Source: Rotaria sp. Silwood1 (Eukaryota; Rotifera; Eurotatoria; Philodinida; Philodinidae). Taken from it: a stretch of 64,000 nucleotides of DNA. Each line of letters begins with the position of its first letter. The stretch's first letter is position 1. Positions 22,469-33,911 of the stretch are shown here, in pieces. Under the pieces are notes generated by a model. It did not search any database, was not told the origin of the DNA, and was given only the letters and a program-made list of their open reading frames with translations. A program made the position numbers and the translations under genes. The stretch lies in the NCBI GenBank assembly GCA_905250075.1, contig CAJNOP010000355.1:109360-173359 (forward strand), in the 5' to 3' direction.

Positions 22469-23340
22469 GTAAGAAAAAAGTGTTCATATCAGAGTCGAGT
22501 TTAGTTTTTCTTTTTCTCTCATCCTATTGTACTATTGTACCGATGACAAGTTGATACTCAAAAATTGCAGGCAAATATTTTATATGCGTAGATTTTTTTT
22601 ATTTTATTCTTTAATAGTAAAATTTAGGAAAAATCCTAGAAAAGAATATATCAGTTGAAACGGTTTTCGATATGGAGATAGTTGTCTAATGTTCATTAAC
22701 AGGTTCAGGTAAAACGTCTCTGGAAAACGAAGGTCAAATAATTGGTTTTCAGGATCCTATCCGAGGAGTGTGTCAAATAGTTTCATTTAGTAGAAAATAA
22801 TATTTCTGTACAAGATAGGATGTTTCGAATTTCTCTACAACTTTATTTCAGTGAAGGATACTCATAATAGGAAAGGTGCATAAATGTAAAACGTAGTAAA
22901 CTGTTAAGTTCTCAAGAAAATAACTGAAAATAGTCCTTTAGGCTTATCACACATAGATTGTCGCTCGCTGAAGATAGATCTTGCATAGCTTTGATTCATT
23001 TTGTTTTTTTTAGAAAACCTTGCTATATCGAGTGAAGTAATGTAGAAAATGTTTTGAATAGAATCCAAAGAACTGGCTTTGGTAATTTTGTTTTTTGGAG
23101 ACACTTTTCAGCCAATTGTTTTGGTAAGAGTTTGACAAATACCTCTTGTGATAGAATATTTTGTCAATAACTCAAACCTTTTCCTTGACTTGTTCTAGTT
23201 GTTACTGTTAAGAAAAATGTTCAAAAGTACCCAAGTAAACACAAAATAAGTGATGACAAGCGGCATGACTAGTTTGCAGTGTCCGCAATACGCGCCACGT
23301 CTAGACTTGAATGTTCTTCATACCTGTCATGACTAGTTAG
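22469..23340. other. Intron-like sequence, no certain exon
   Basis: AT-rich sequence after the last 57-bp exon. Several AG/GT pairs are present but no exon with recognisable content. Confidence 0.4.
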
Positions 23341-23416
23341 GGATGTGGGTGTGAGTTTGTTTGTACCCATATCTACACCCTATCTACTCTCATACCCATA
23401 CGCACACCCATACCCG
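23341..23416. repeat. Degenerate telomere-repeat foldback H
   Basis: GGATGTGGGTGTGAG, loop TTTGTTTGT, then a long degenerate C-rich side (ACCCATATCTACACCC through CGCACACCCATACCC). It is more eroded than A-E. Confidence 0.65.
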
Positions 23417-23520
23417 ATTGTGTAAAGAAGACACTTTCAAAAATGTATCATGCATATTGTGATGAATTGATCATATACTTTTCTTTAATATAATTATTAT
23501 GTAACTACTTTCAATTTTAG

Positions 23521-23908
23521 AAGTGGGTTTTGGTGCGACGACAGTATTTCGATTTAACACCATAAACAATTATTAGTTTATTGATATTTTATCTTTTTCT
23601 TTTCTCATGTTTCCATCATTGTTTGTTTGTTCAATCTTCCGTTTCTCGAGCCAACACTTATATCAGCCTACACAACCCACATCTAGACTCTGCTATCTCA
23701 TTTCATTGTTTTCTAGATAAAACTACTTATAATCATCATTATGTTCTTTGAAGCCCTATCATTTATACAGGGTTAAATGAACCGCCATACAGTCAGTTAT
23801 TGGAAGATTCTATTTTAATCGAATTAAGTATATATGAAAGCAACGCAATTCATCGAGATATATTAAATAATGTTATCGAATATTTGAAAAACTTATCAAG
23901 AAAATGAA
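23521..23908 (+). CDS. Possible terminal exon(s) of the 57-bp-exon gene, hypothetical
   Basis: After a CAATTTTAG acceptor at 23520 a phase-1 exon would encode EVGFGATTVFRFNTINNY and stop. After TTATACAG at 23768 a second phase-1 exon encodes LNEPPYSQLLEDSILIELSI and continues through HRDILNNVIEYLKNL to a TGA at ~23906. Either could end a transcript whose internal exons are the 57-bp units upstream. The second looks like ordinary protein and is the better candidate. Function unknown; only RNA evidence could fix the structure. Confidence 0.35.
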
Positions 23909-24638
23909 CGAGTAAAATATAACTCTGATTATTGGTCAAATTGATTCATTAATACATGTGCATCGAATGCAAACTATCAAAGACTGAATTGAAGAATACA
24001 AGAATTAAATCCAATGTACATCAGAATTTGGCATATATCTGCTCATAAATAGATTCTATAAAATTATGGGTGTGGTTGATGATGCAAGTTGTCTCTTCAC
24101 CCATATTCCGCTTCATAATTTTTTCTTGTTGACATTTTATGTTTCGACCTTTCTATGATTAACCATCGTTCCTAAAAACAATATGACTGTTTGATACAAC
24201 ACCATCGAATTCATAATTCTCTTCCCTCAGGACAAAAAAACCATGGCCTTCTATTACTTCTTATGAAACTTTTCTTGTTGGTTAGCTTCTATTCTTGAAT
24301 ACACATTCTTTAGTTAAGTTGTATTTTATTGTGATATATTTCCTTAGTCATAATTTTTCTCAAATTTCAATACAAATGAAATATATAAATGTAGATTATA
24401 AAAAAGACTGTCATCTAAAAGTCTACTCAAGCACACATTGAATGACAAGCAATAGAAAAAAAAAAGAGTTCGTGTGACTAACTGCAAACCGATCAATTAA
24501 TATGAATAAAAAATAATTTTAAATTCAGTTTATAGAATAAATTTTAAAAAATGTTTGCCATTGTTTTAAAACTCACGACCGCCTAAATAAAAATTAAAAA
24601 AATAAACTACAAAACAAAAAGAAATCTTTCTTTTCTTT
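23909..24638. other. Intergenic
   Basis: AT-rich 3' flank of the IGFBP-Kazal-Ig gene. It contains only foldback I. Confidence 0.5.
24067..24108. repeat. Short telomere-repeat foldback I
   Basis: ATGGGTGTGGTTGATGATGC, loop, then TCTCTTCACCCATATTCC. The loop again contains a GATGATG/CTCTTC-like pair as in A and B. This is the rightmost member of the left-flank group. Confidence 0.55.
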
Positions 24639-25965
24639 TCACTTACGTTCTACAGTAACAGTACATGATTTTTCAACTTTGCCTAATGTATTACTTGCAA
24701 CACATGTATAGGTACCTTCATCATTTTGTTGTAAAGATTGAATTTGAAGCCATGATGTTAAAACATGAGCATTTGGTCCACCACGAACCAATGTTGATAT
24801 ACGATCATCATCAGCTACATAATTATATATAAAAAATCTAATATTTTATTATCAATCATCTTACTTGGATAAACAATTTGTTTTCCTGTTGATGATCGAT
24901 ATACCCATTCAACAACAGGTAATGGGACGCCAGCAACTTCACATGTTAAAAATACATTACTTCCTGTTTTATTTGATACGCTTACAGGTGGCAAAGTCAT
25001 TTCAGGTGCTAGAAAATAAAATAGATTTACATAAAATCAAATACATATCTTTTTTTTTTGTGTTACCTGAATCGCATGGTTTACGTTTAAATACTTTAAT
25101 AATTGGTTTTTGTTCAACTTTAGCAAGTTTACTTGATTCCATTAAATGACAATAATTTCGATATGTTTTTCCATCCGAACTATTTCGTCATATTATGATT
25201 AATGTTTTAAAATTATTAAATTTATTTAACTTACCCACACATTTCTGTTTGATCATTACATTCACATCGTGCTTCACGTGGTCCTCCACGATTATCCATA
25301 CGAACTCTATATATTTAAAAGAAAAAAAAAAAAAACAAAAACGAATAAATAACAACTCCAGAACAAACAAGTTTTTTTATCTCATAGAGTTTTTGTTCAA
25401 TTCTATGTATAAAACGAGACTAAAAGAATTATGTTTCGATGTTGCTGCTTTTATTCAAAAACAATATAGAGTTAGAAAGTTCTTTCAACCTAGATTTTTT
25501 ATTTTTTCAAAACTTGTTTTTTTGCTGATAATAAATCGAAGGACATTTGTCCAAGGATTTTCTTTTTGCAACATCTGTTAGATATATGATACCTACTTGC
25601 ATTGAAGATTTTCACCGCATGCTTCATATTGTTTGCTTGAAGGAACATCAGGATGATTACATAGCTCACTCTATTCATACAATAAATATATATATATATA
25701 TTATCTATATGAATAACACACGTACTTCACGTTGAGCACAAACTTGACAACAACCACATTTATCGAGTGTCAATCCAGCAAGACATTCTTTGTCCGAAGT
25801 CTATGAATATTATTTTAGAAAAAAAACAAATATGAAAACAAATGTAAAACTATATACTAATGGACATTTCGATGTATCACATGGTTCACATGTTCTAACT
25901 TGACCTGTAACTGTTGAATAGAAAATTGTTAAAATAAATAATGTTAAAAAACCACGAATAGCCAT
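24639..25965 (-). CDS. Secreted IGFBP-Kazal-Ig protein (IGFBP7/KAZALD-like)
   Basis: Seven exons (25965-25858, 25800-25726, 25670-25597, 25306-25235, 25179-25067, 25008-24865, 24814-24639) give 253 aa with consistent phases. A signal peptide (MAIRGFLTLFILTIFYSTVTG) precedes an IGFBP N-terminal domain with CEPCDTSKCP and the CGCCxxC core (KCGCCQVC). A Kazal domain follows (CECNDQTEMCGSDGKTYRNYC). The C-terminus is one C2/I-set Ig domain with FLTCEVAG, VVEW and the closing GTYTCVASN. The domain order matches IGFBP-related protein 1 (IGFBP7) and KAZALD1, which act outside the cell and modulate insulin/IGF-type or BMP signalling. Length is typical. The orthology between those two is not settled, so no symbol is given. 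Confidence 0.92.
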
Positions 25966-26690
25966 CGTTTATTATCAATGTTAATGAGTAGATATGTTGT
26001 TTGTTCTTTCTTCTTCTTTCGTTCTTGTTACTTAAGATATTATTTTGTACGTTTGCGGTTAGTCGAGAGAGGGAGAGAGATCGGCAGACGTTTGGTACGA
26101 CAACGGCGATGATATATTGACAAGTCTCTAACCAACATAGAGAAAGCGAGAAGAGAGGAAAAAAAAGCCGGCGACAACGATTATACAAAAAAAGAAGAAG
26201 ATTTTGCCTTCATTTAGACTTATTCCATACGAGCATATCTCTGTATACTAATCTACTTAACTAAGCCAAAATAATATCCATCCTATTTTCCTTCATATCC
26301 TCCATATGCGCGATGATGGATAAAGAAAATTCTCGAAAAAAAAAACATAAATAATCTTTCCAGTCATAGACGAGTAATAGCGATGTCTTGTTATTGCATA
26401 AACTTTGCCTTTTTTTTTTCTTTCGTTATTCATATATCATTCATACTATTAGTAAAAGATTGTATAATAAGACATATATATATATATATATATAGAAAAG
26501 CAGATAGAAGAAAAAAAAAGTTCTACCATACAATGTTTTGATGTAGTTATATGAATAATAATGCAGAATACACCACAATACTCGATATCGTCCTTCAGCG
26601 CTTTATAGAAAAAAAAACAACTAGCATAGTTACTAACGAATAATTTTCTTATCATTTGTTTGTTTTTTTTCGGGTTAGTAAATTTATAAA
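25966..26690. other. Divergent promoter region between IGFBP-like and kinase genes
   Basis: A 725-bp head-to-head intergenic region. It contains a (TA)n microsatellite at ~26474-26493 and, at its right end, the tract TTTGTTTTTTTTCGGGTTAG ending at 26678. That AG is a candidate splice acceptor 12 nt before the kinase ATG. Confidence 0.5.
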
Positions 26691-29600
26691 ATGAGATTGA
26701 AGTTTGATGATATGAGTACATTGTTAAAACAACATCATGACATAATATCTGATATAACCTATGTAAAGTCAATTGCTTTTGATAATCAATTCTATATTGC
26801 GAAACAACCAAAGGCAAGATCAATAAAACATTGTTCACATTTTTGTCTTGTTTCAATAATTGAATTAAAATCTGATGAATTAAATGAATATTTACAAGAA
26901 CGTCAACATATGATTAATAAATTTAATAATCTTTTAACTAAACGATTAAGAGCTGATCATAATCTTTCACTTGATTCATTTAAACTTTTACGTCAATTAG
27001 GTGAAGGAGGTTATGGAATAGTTTTTCTTGCTTATCATACAGATACAAATGAATATGTTGCATTAAAAGCAATTAAAAAATCTACATTAGTTGAAACAAA
27101 TGAACAAAATACAATTATTTCAGAAAGACAATATGCATTTGCATTACATCATCCAAATATTGTAAATAAAATTAACATATGATATTGGGTCAGTAAAATA
27201 GATGAAATGGTCAGTTTATTATATATAATTAATAGTCAAAAGTATAATCTAGTATAAGAAAGAAAACCTCAATGAATAAGAAAAACGTCATAGAATACAT
27301 AAGAATATTGAAAAGAAATTCAAAGAATGAATAAAAATTGAATTATTTTATTAGTAGAACATGTTTAGCATGTAGCTAATCTATCTCTTATTGCTTTTCT
27401 TGCCGATCGGCATTGAATTTGTTACTTGTAATGCTTTGTAATATTTTAATTCTTCATCATCGGATACGAATCCAGTAAAATTGCTGTTGAATCAACCATG
27501 AGTATAATCGATATAGATGCTGATTGTAACACTGATAGAGTTCAATTTGGGAAAAGTCATTTCATTCTAGAGATAAATAATGGGAGAAAAATTGAATTTA
27601 TTATTAATTGGATTTTTTTTTGTTAGTAATTTCGAGAGATGATATATAACTAGACAATTGCAAGGACAGCTATAATTAGATTGGATTCAGATCTTTTATT
27701 TTTACGATCGTATCAATACTGTTAGTCGTGATTTTTTTTCTTTATAAAATAGAATCATTAAGTCAAAATCCGATTCTAAATCACTCATTCTCATCGGTAA
27801 GGACTCACCCATATGAAAAGTCATCAGATGTATGTTTCTATCTTTTATTGATAAGAAATTTTTTAACACCGATCGAGAAATGCACATAAAGATCGTATTA
27901 TTTATGAGTTTATATCGAAAATAAAAATTTCAGTCATAACAACTTGCATATTGAATGTTTTCTCAATATGAACGATTTCTCATACGTATACACTATAAAT
28001 AAAAACATCAATTTTTCGTTTTTATATTTATTTAAATCAATTGACGTAATCAATTCTAAGTCACGAGTTGGTATATATTATGTCTTTTTTTGTCAAACAC
28101 GAACTAAAGAGAGTGTTGAAGTTTATACAGTAGAACTTTACATCCCTCTGTCTCCTGATACACACAGATCGTAGCATATGGTTTTGATATACGATATAGA
28201 CGGTATATCAAGAACTTTTCGTTAGAATGGATGAACTACTGTCTTATTATATTTTTAAAGGATTAAGTAAAATGATGATGACGAAATATATCCTAAAATA
28301 GATAGAATAAAACAATCACCCTGTGATTAGTAGCAGCAGCTACATCGTGTGTCATATTTTAATCCTATAGAGATTGAGCTAACAGCTATTTTGTTTTTTG
28401 AAGAATCATTTGGAATACAAATTATATCTTTTCCTAATCATTGGTTGTGTAATAACTATTTTTGCGTTGATTGAAGAAGAATTTTGTTTGATCGATCGAC
28501 ACCATTTGAAATTATTGTCAAAAACCCTAATATCAATTGACCATTTAAGTAATTGATTGATTTTATAAGTATTTTATTTACTGACTATTTCATCTATTGT
28601 ACTTATTACGTAAATAATAGTCAAATCAAATTAATGATTATAAAATTTTCAAAATAGGTTCAACTTATAACAAGTTTTAAAGATAATGAATATTTGTATT
28701 TAGTAATTGAATGGTTACAAGGTGGAGATCTATATTCATTAATGAGTTATCAAAAATTAACTGAACTTCAAGCAAAATTTTATTCAGCACAAATTGTTAT
28801 GGCTCTTGATTATTTACACGGGGTATTCAAAACGAATTTTTTTTCTAGAATTATCATATGAGAATTATTAACTTGTTAGTCGCTCTTTTCGATCTTCATC
28901 TAACGACCTCTCGATCTCTATTCCTTTTTCATGTCATTATTATCATAGTAATACAATAGAAGTCATTAGAATAAAGTTAAGAAGAATACAATAAAGTTGT
29001 TGAATGTGAGCCTCTAAGGAAATATACAGAAGTGTTTTATTCTTATGTGTGCAAGAGAGTAGAAGTAGAACAAACAAATTTTTATTGTTAGAAGATTGTT
29101 GAAAGTCAAAGAAACACGTACATAGTTCATCATAAAATAGTGTTCATATTGTAGAGCGTTTACAATAGAAGATTTAATAGTAGAGTAAACATTTATGTAT
29201 TGGACAGCGACGGTACATAGAAAATTAAAGAAATAAAAGGATAGTAATCTTAAGACGAAAAAATTTGGTCGTTGTGTAAGAGTATTTTGACATACAAAAA
29301 GAAATGTCATGAATAGTATTAGGATTAATGGAGAAACAATATTCTGTAACTGTAAAGTTGTAGTAGAAAACACGACAAGCCAATTATGATAAACATTGAA
29401 GTTTGTATTAATGATTTTTCTAGAATCATCATGAATTTGATCATTCATGAGTATCTTTAATATTCATATTTCTAAATGGTATTCTTGAAATTGATTCCGC
29501 TACATCTGCTTGTGTTCAATTTAAGAGAAATCAAACTTTGATAGTGAATGTACTGAATTCACTGTATCCTACTACCAGTACATCACAGAAATCTTTGGGT

Positions 29601-32403
29601 ACTTTATGGGTTGATCAACACATATTTCGAGATATTCAATCTACTAACTTGTTGAAATTTTTTTTTATAGTTTACTATAGTTTTATCCTATGCAATCAAG
29701 TGCCCATCTTTTTTTAATGAATAATCTTTATCGAAAAAATTTCATAGGATAATCTAGAAATTTTGTTTTATTTTGCTTTAATATTTTAGTGCAAAGTTGT
29801 CTTTCGTGATCTTAAACCTGAAAATATCGTATTAACACAACGTGGTTATATTAAATTAATTGATCTTGGTTTAGCAAAAATTATTCGTGGTTATAGTAAA
29901 ACATTTTGTGGTACTCCACATTACATTGGTATTAATATTTTGCTTTTCTATCTTCTATACGTAATTAATCTATGTGTACAAAATCTTTGCATAACATATT
30001 TGATCAATTTTTGCTTACTTATAAGTCACTGAAAGGAATCGAGATGTCACAGTCTCTCGAATACGTCTATACAAAATTCTAATTTAAAAGGTACTGACAA
30101 ATATATTTGCTCATTTTTATTTTCTACAAAAAATAATCAATAGCTATATCTTTCAGCTTTGCTATGTCGAGTGAAAGTCGACAATTTTTGTGCACGAAAT
30201 CTAAAGGACAAGTCAGTGAACCATCTGCTTCGTCTTATTAGTAGCATCTACTAGTTAGATAAATATTAAATTTTACAGTAAGATCAGACCATAGGAATCT
30301 TACAACATCCAATTGTCAATAAAATCTTATAAAGTTTTCGTAATTTTTTTTTCACCTGAAATGCCACATTTTCGATTATTGAAGTTTTTTATGATTCTTT
30401 TGTACCAAGATGTGTTTGAATCGCATTAAAAACTATATATTGGTGATTAACCTGTTCAACTCTTAGTCTTTTGTGGAATTTTCTTTTCCCGTAAGAATGA
30501 AGAATGAAAATGATATTAAAAATGAGTGTTTCCATAAATCGGTTTTTTTTTCATGTAAATACTTTCTGAACTTTGCTTTGACAGTATAACACTATAGTTA
30601 TGGACAAATAATGATTGATTCATTTTACTAAAATGTACCTCCAATAATAATATGTTCTTTTTAATTTAAAACCATGTAACATTGTATAAAGTGTTATATC
30701 GACAGGAGTTAATGTCTATTATGATAGATTTTCTCAAATACGAAAAATAAAATCATAATAAGAATTCTGAACCTATTGTATCACAAATACAAAATTGAAC
30801 TACACGAAAAAATTTTATATAGACGCCATTTTTGACTTTCGTCAAAGGTTTATTCTCAAGGAACTAATTTTAAGCTAAAAGTATGAAATATGGTTTTCAA
30901 TATCAGTGACTTAGAAAATTAATCAGACATATTGTGCAAAGACTTTTTAAATACAACTTATGTCTTTTTATTTCTATTTATTCAGCACCTGAGGTAATCA
31001 TGCAGCGTCCATATACAGTATCACCTGATTATTGGACATTAGGTATAATTATACATGAAATGGTAACTGGTGATGCACCTTATGATCGAACATATAGAAT
31101 AGATTCAAATACAAATGAAACTCAATCAATTGAATATGAATATGATTATCGATCGAAGAGTACTATTGAAAATGACACATCGGATGTTATTCGACCGTCG
31201 TCAAAGCATTATAACATGTAAAACAAAAAAAAACAAAGAAATCTTTTTATTAAATGTGATAGGCATTGTTTTTTATTATTAGTAGTATTACTATTGCTGT
31301 TGGTATAATGCATAATTTTATATTCTAAATAACCTTCGAGAAACTATGATGAATTCAAAAGATAATGCAATTAAAAAAAAACGCAGACATATTGAAATTC
31401 CATTGAGAATTTTTATTATTTTTGAAAATAACCAGAAAACAGTGATGTATAATTATAGTTGAAATAAAAGCCAACATTTCAATTATAATATTTAGTATGC
31501 ATATGTCATTTTTTTTTTTGTTCTTTGATGCTATTCTTGATAGAAAATATGTCTTATGAGACAAGAGATATAAGTGCAAAAAAATCTTTTCGAATGTTTT
31601 ATTCGATTGATCTATTGTTCAAAACGATAATCTATTATATATTAAATCATCCACAGAGTAAGATACTATAGTCATTGTATAATATAAAAATTATAATTAA
31701 ATAATTTCAAAACGTAAAAAATGGAAATGTTCTGAAAATTATTCAATCTCTATTGAGAATTTATTTTAGAAATCGAAAAAAGATTTTTCTAATCTCTGAT
31801 GCATATGATTTTGTGTTCTAATATATATGGCGGAGGAGTTTATGTGTGTGTGTGTGTGATGTCTTTTGGGATAGCTTATTACACATAGATAAAATCATTC
31901 ATATCTTAAACTCTTAGCTTTCAAAACAGAAGAAAGTATTCATTTCTTAAGTAGAAATAGAATTTATATAACTTAGATATCTTCGACAATGCTCAAAGGT
32001 CATATCAGTATTTAAATATATGTCTTTTCATTCGAATGCTTAATTTTATAAAACACTATGAATTAAACTTTTTTTTTGTTTGTACAATAATAGGTATCTC
32101 CGTATAATTAATGGTTGTGCATTAATGAATCTTAAACATGTAACTAAAAATTGTGCATTAATTATACGTGGTTTACTTCAATATAATATTGAACAACGTC
32201 TTGGTTGTGGTATACGTGGTGCTCTTGATATCATTGAACATGCTTGGTTTGATCAAATTAATTTTTGGACATTATATCAACAAAAATATATTGCACCATT
32301 TATTCCTATTCGTAAATATATTATTACAGATCAATATGAAAATGAAACAATACTTAGATATACTGCAAAAAATCAATATGAAAATGAATTTAATGAATTT
32401 TAA
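26691..32403 (+). CDS. AGC-family Ser/Thr kinase (PKA-like), DLG in place of DFG
   Basis: Five exons (26691-27161, 28658-28822, 29790-29928, 30986-31217, 32094-32403) give 438 aa with consistent phases. Introns are long (0.87-1.5 kb) and AT-rich. The N-terminal ~95 residues are unrecognised. The kinase domain has the glycine loop GEGGYG (104-109), VALK with Lys126, a helix-C Glu near 145 and the catalytic loop FRDLKPEN (217-224, Phe in place of His/Tyr). The magnesium motif is DLG (237-239) instead of DFG. The activation segment [13 protein letters not shown] has Thr250 in the PDK1-site position. The C-terminus ends in NEFNEF, an FxxF motif at the very end as in PKA catalytic subunits. AGC membership is firm; PKA or a diverged relative is inferred. 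Key ATP- and Mg-binding residues are present, so activity is likely. Confidence 0.88.
27162..28657. other. Intron 1 of the kinase gene
   Basis: 1.5 kb of AT-rich intron. Short open frames inside (27702-27887, 27944-28174) are not convincing. No mobile element seen. Confidence 0.6.
29014..29448 (-). CDS. Possible small membrane protein nested in kinase intron 2
   Basis: A 144-codon open frame on the opposite strand within the kinase intron. It encodes several hydrophobic stretches (for example [17 protein letters not shown]) and a final [20 protein letters not shown] segment loosely like GPCR TM7. In DNA this AT-rich a long Phe/Leu/Ile-rich frame can arise by chance. No family recognised and no promoter or poly(A) evidence. 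It could be a GPCR remnant. Confidence 0.2.
   Translation of the reverse strand: MNDQIHDDSRKIINTNFNVYHNWLVVFSTTTLQLQNIVSPLILILFMTFLFVCQNTLTQRPNFFVLRLLSFYFFNFLCTVAVQYINVYSTIKSSIVNALQYEHYFMMNYVRVSLTFNNLLTIKICLFYFYSLAHIRIKHFCIFP
29929..30985. other. Intron 3 of the kinase gene
   Basis: AT-rich intron with nothing recognisable. Confidence 0.6.
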
Positions 32404-32771
32404 TATCTAATGAAATTATTCCATAGATATATATATAGTATTAAAATTTTTATTTGTCTCAAGTCAGTAAATAAAAATGATATGAATAAATTTCTGTTAT
32501 GTATACAATAATATGTAATACGATTGAAATCATAGATTGTTTTGATTATATTACAATTCATTTCCGAACTAATTCTAATATTATTTTTTTTTACAATAGA
32601 TTAATTATTATGTACGCAAACAGAATTTCAATTGAAGATTAATATTATACATTAAACTAGCTAATTCTTTTTCCTATATTATATCCGTTATAAAATAAAA
32701 TATATTATATAAAATATAACGATCAAAAAAATAATTTTCTTTTTTATTATATTTCTTATTTGTTTATTTAG

Positions 32772-33095
32772 ATGTCAAAATATTTTTTATTATCATTTGG
32801 ATTTATTTCATTCTTATTTCTTGCGTCATTTATTTCATGTTCTCCAACATATCTTCCAAATGGAATATCATATTATTCAAATGATCGATATTCTGATATG
32901 ATTGATAGCGATGAAGACAATATAGGAATTATATCACCAAAATTTCTATCATTTATTCGACATGAACGTTCACCATTATATTATCCACGTACAAATCGTA
33001 ATGCATGGTTTCGTGTATCAACTTATCAACATTTCAAACCATCGAAAGCTGAAGAAATACATAATGGTGATCATGTTTTGCGATGGGGACGATAA
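32772..33095 (+). CDS. Small secreted peptide precursor ending LRWGR (candidate neuropeptide)
   Basis: A single exon, 107 aa. The N-terminal signal peptide (LLSFGFISFLFLASFISC) is followed by an acidic spacer and basic sites. The chain ends exactly in GDHVLRWGR-stop. A terminal Gly-Arg is the standard amidation/processing signal, so an LRW-amide peptide is predicted. One C-terminal peptide on a ~100-aa precursor recalls arthropod myosuppressins (DHVFLRF-amide), though here Trp replaces Phe and one residue is missing. The link is an inference. A TTTATTTAG acceptor abuts the ATG, so the 5'UTR is spliced or trans-spliced. AATAAA-rich sequence follows the stop. The next gene, 440 bp downstream, is also a small peptide precursor. 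Confidence 0.72.
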   Translation: MSKYFLLSFGFISFLFLASFISCSPTYLPNGISYYSNDRYSDMIDSDEDNIGIISPKFLSFIRHERSPLYYPRTNRNAWFRVSTYQHFKPSKAEEIHNGDHVLRWGR

Positions 33096-33532
33096 AAAGA
33101 ATAAATAAAATAAAATAAAATAAAACATGCCCATAAGTGAAAATTGTCTTCTTTTTTTTTTGCTTTAATAAATCTAGAGTGACATGCATTTTGTGTGCGT
33201 GTTCAATAACAGACAGGTAATGAAAATAAAGAAGTTAAAAAAGAAAAGGTAATCAATTGCTTACATGCGACTATTGCAGTTTTTCTTTTGTTAATATAAT
33301 CTAATCTACACCTACGTCGATGATAAGAGTTATTGATTGTCATCTCAATCAATTTTTAATACTTATTATTTCTAGTCTATAGTTATATAGAGTCAGAATT
33401 TAGTTATTTAAATATAAAAGTAACTTGTTCAGTAAACAATTGATCATCAACTGGTAAGATTGAGATAAATATTGAAGACTTATAAAATTCTGTTTTTTTT
33501 TTGTATACTCAGATTGAAATTAAATCAAAAAT

Positions 33533-33880
33533 ATGCATTCAGTTATTATTATTTCGTTACTTATATTGATCAATGTATATCTTATTTTTGCTATGCCTTC
33601 ATTGATAATGAATCAAGATGATGAATTGCAAAATTATAATGATATGGCAAATCATCCATTAACCAATCGACTTCAAATATCTCCATGGATACATAAACGT
33701 AATCCAGCTTTATGTGATTATCGTTTTCAACTTCGACCATTACCATTTACATCTTCATTATGTGCCTATGGTTAGTAAAAAAAAAAAAAAGTTAATAACA
33801 ATAATTGAAATACTTTTCTTAATTTAGGTCACAATAAAGAAGACGATGCACATCAAGTTCATCTATTTAAATATGGTTAA
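33533..33880 (+). CDS. Small secreted peptide precursor with Cys loop, ending FKYG
   Basis: Two exons (33533-33770, 33828-33880) give 96 aa in phase. A signal peptide (VIIISLLILINVYLIFAMPS) precedes an acidic propeptide and a KR cleavage site. The chain after KR begins NPALCDYRFQLRPLPF and closes a 15-residue Cys-Cys loop before AYGH. The chain ends VHLFKYG-stop, with a terminal Gly suited to C-terminal amidation. This is the layout of a neuropeptide or peptide-hormone precursor. The family is not recognised: loop length does not fit allatostatin C, CCAP or vasopressin-type peptides. An acceptor (TATACTCAG, AG at 33511-33512) lies 20 nt before the ATG. AATAAA occurs at 33906. Confidence 0.72.
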
Positions 33881-33905
33881 ATATTTGCCAAAGATTTTAT
33901 TACAC

Positions 33906-33911
33906 AATAAA
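33906..33911 (+). terminator. AATAAA poly(A) signal of second peptide gene
   Basis: A canonical signal 25 nt after the stop codon. Confidence 0.55.
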
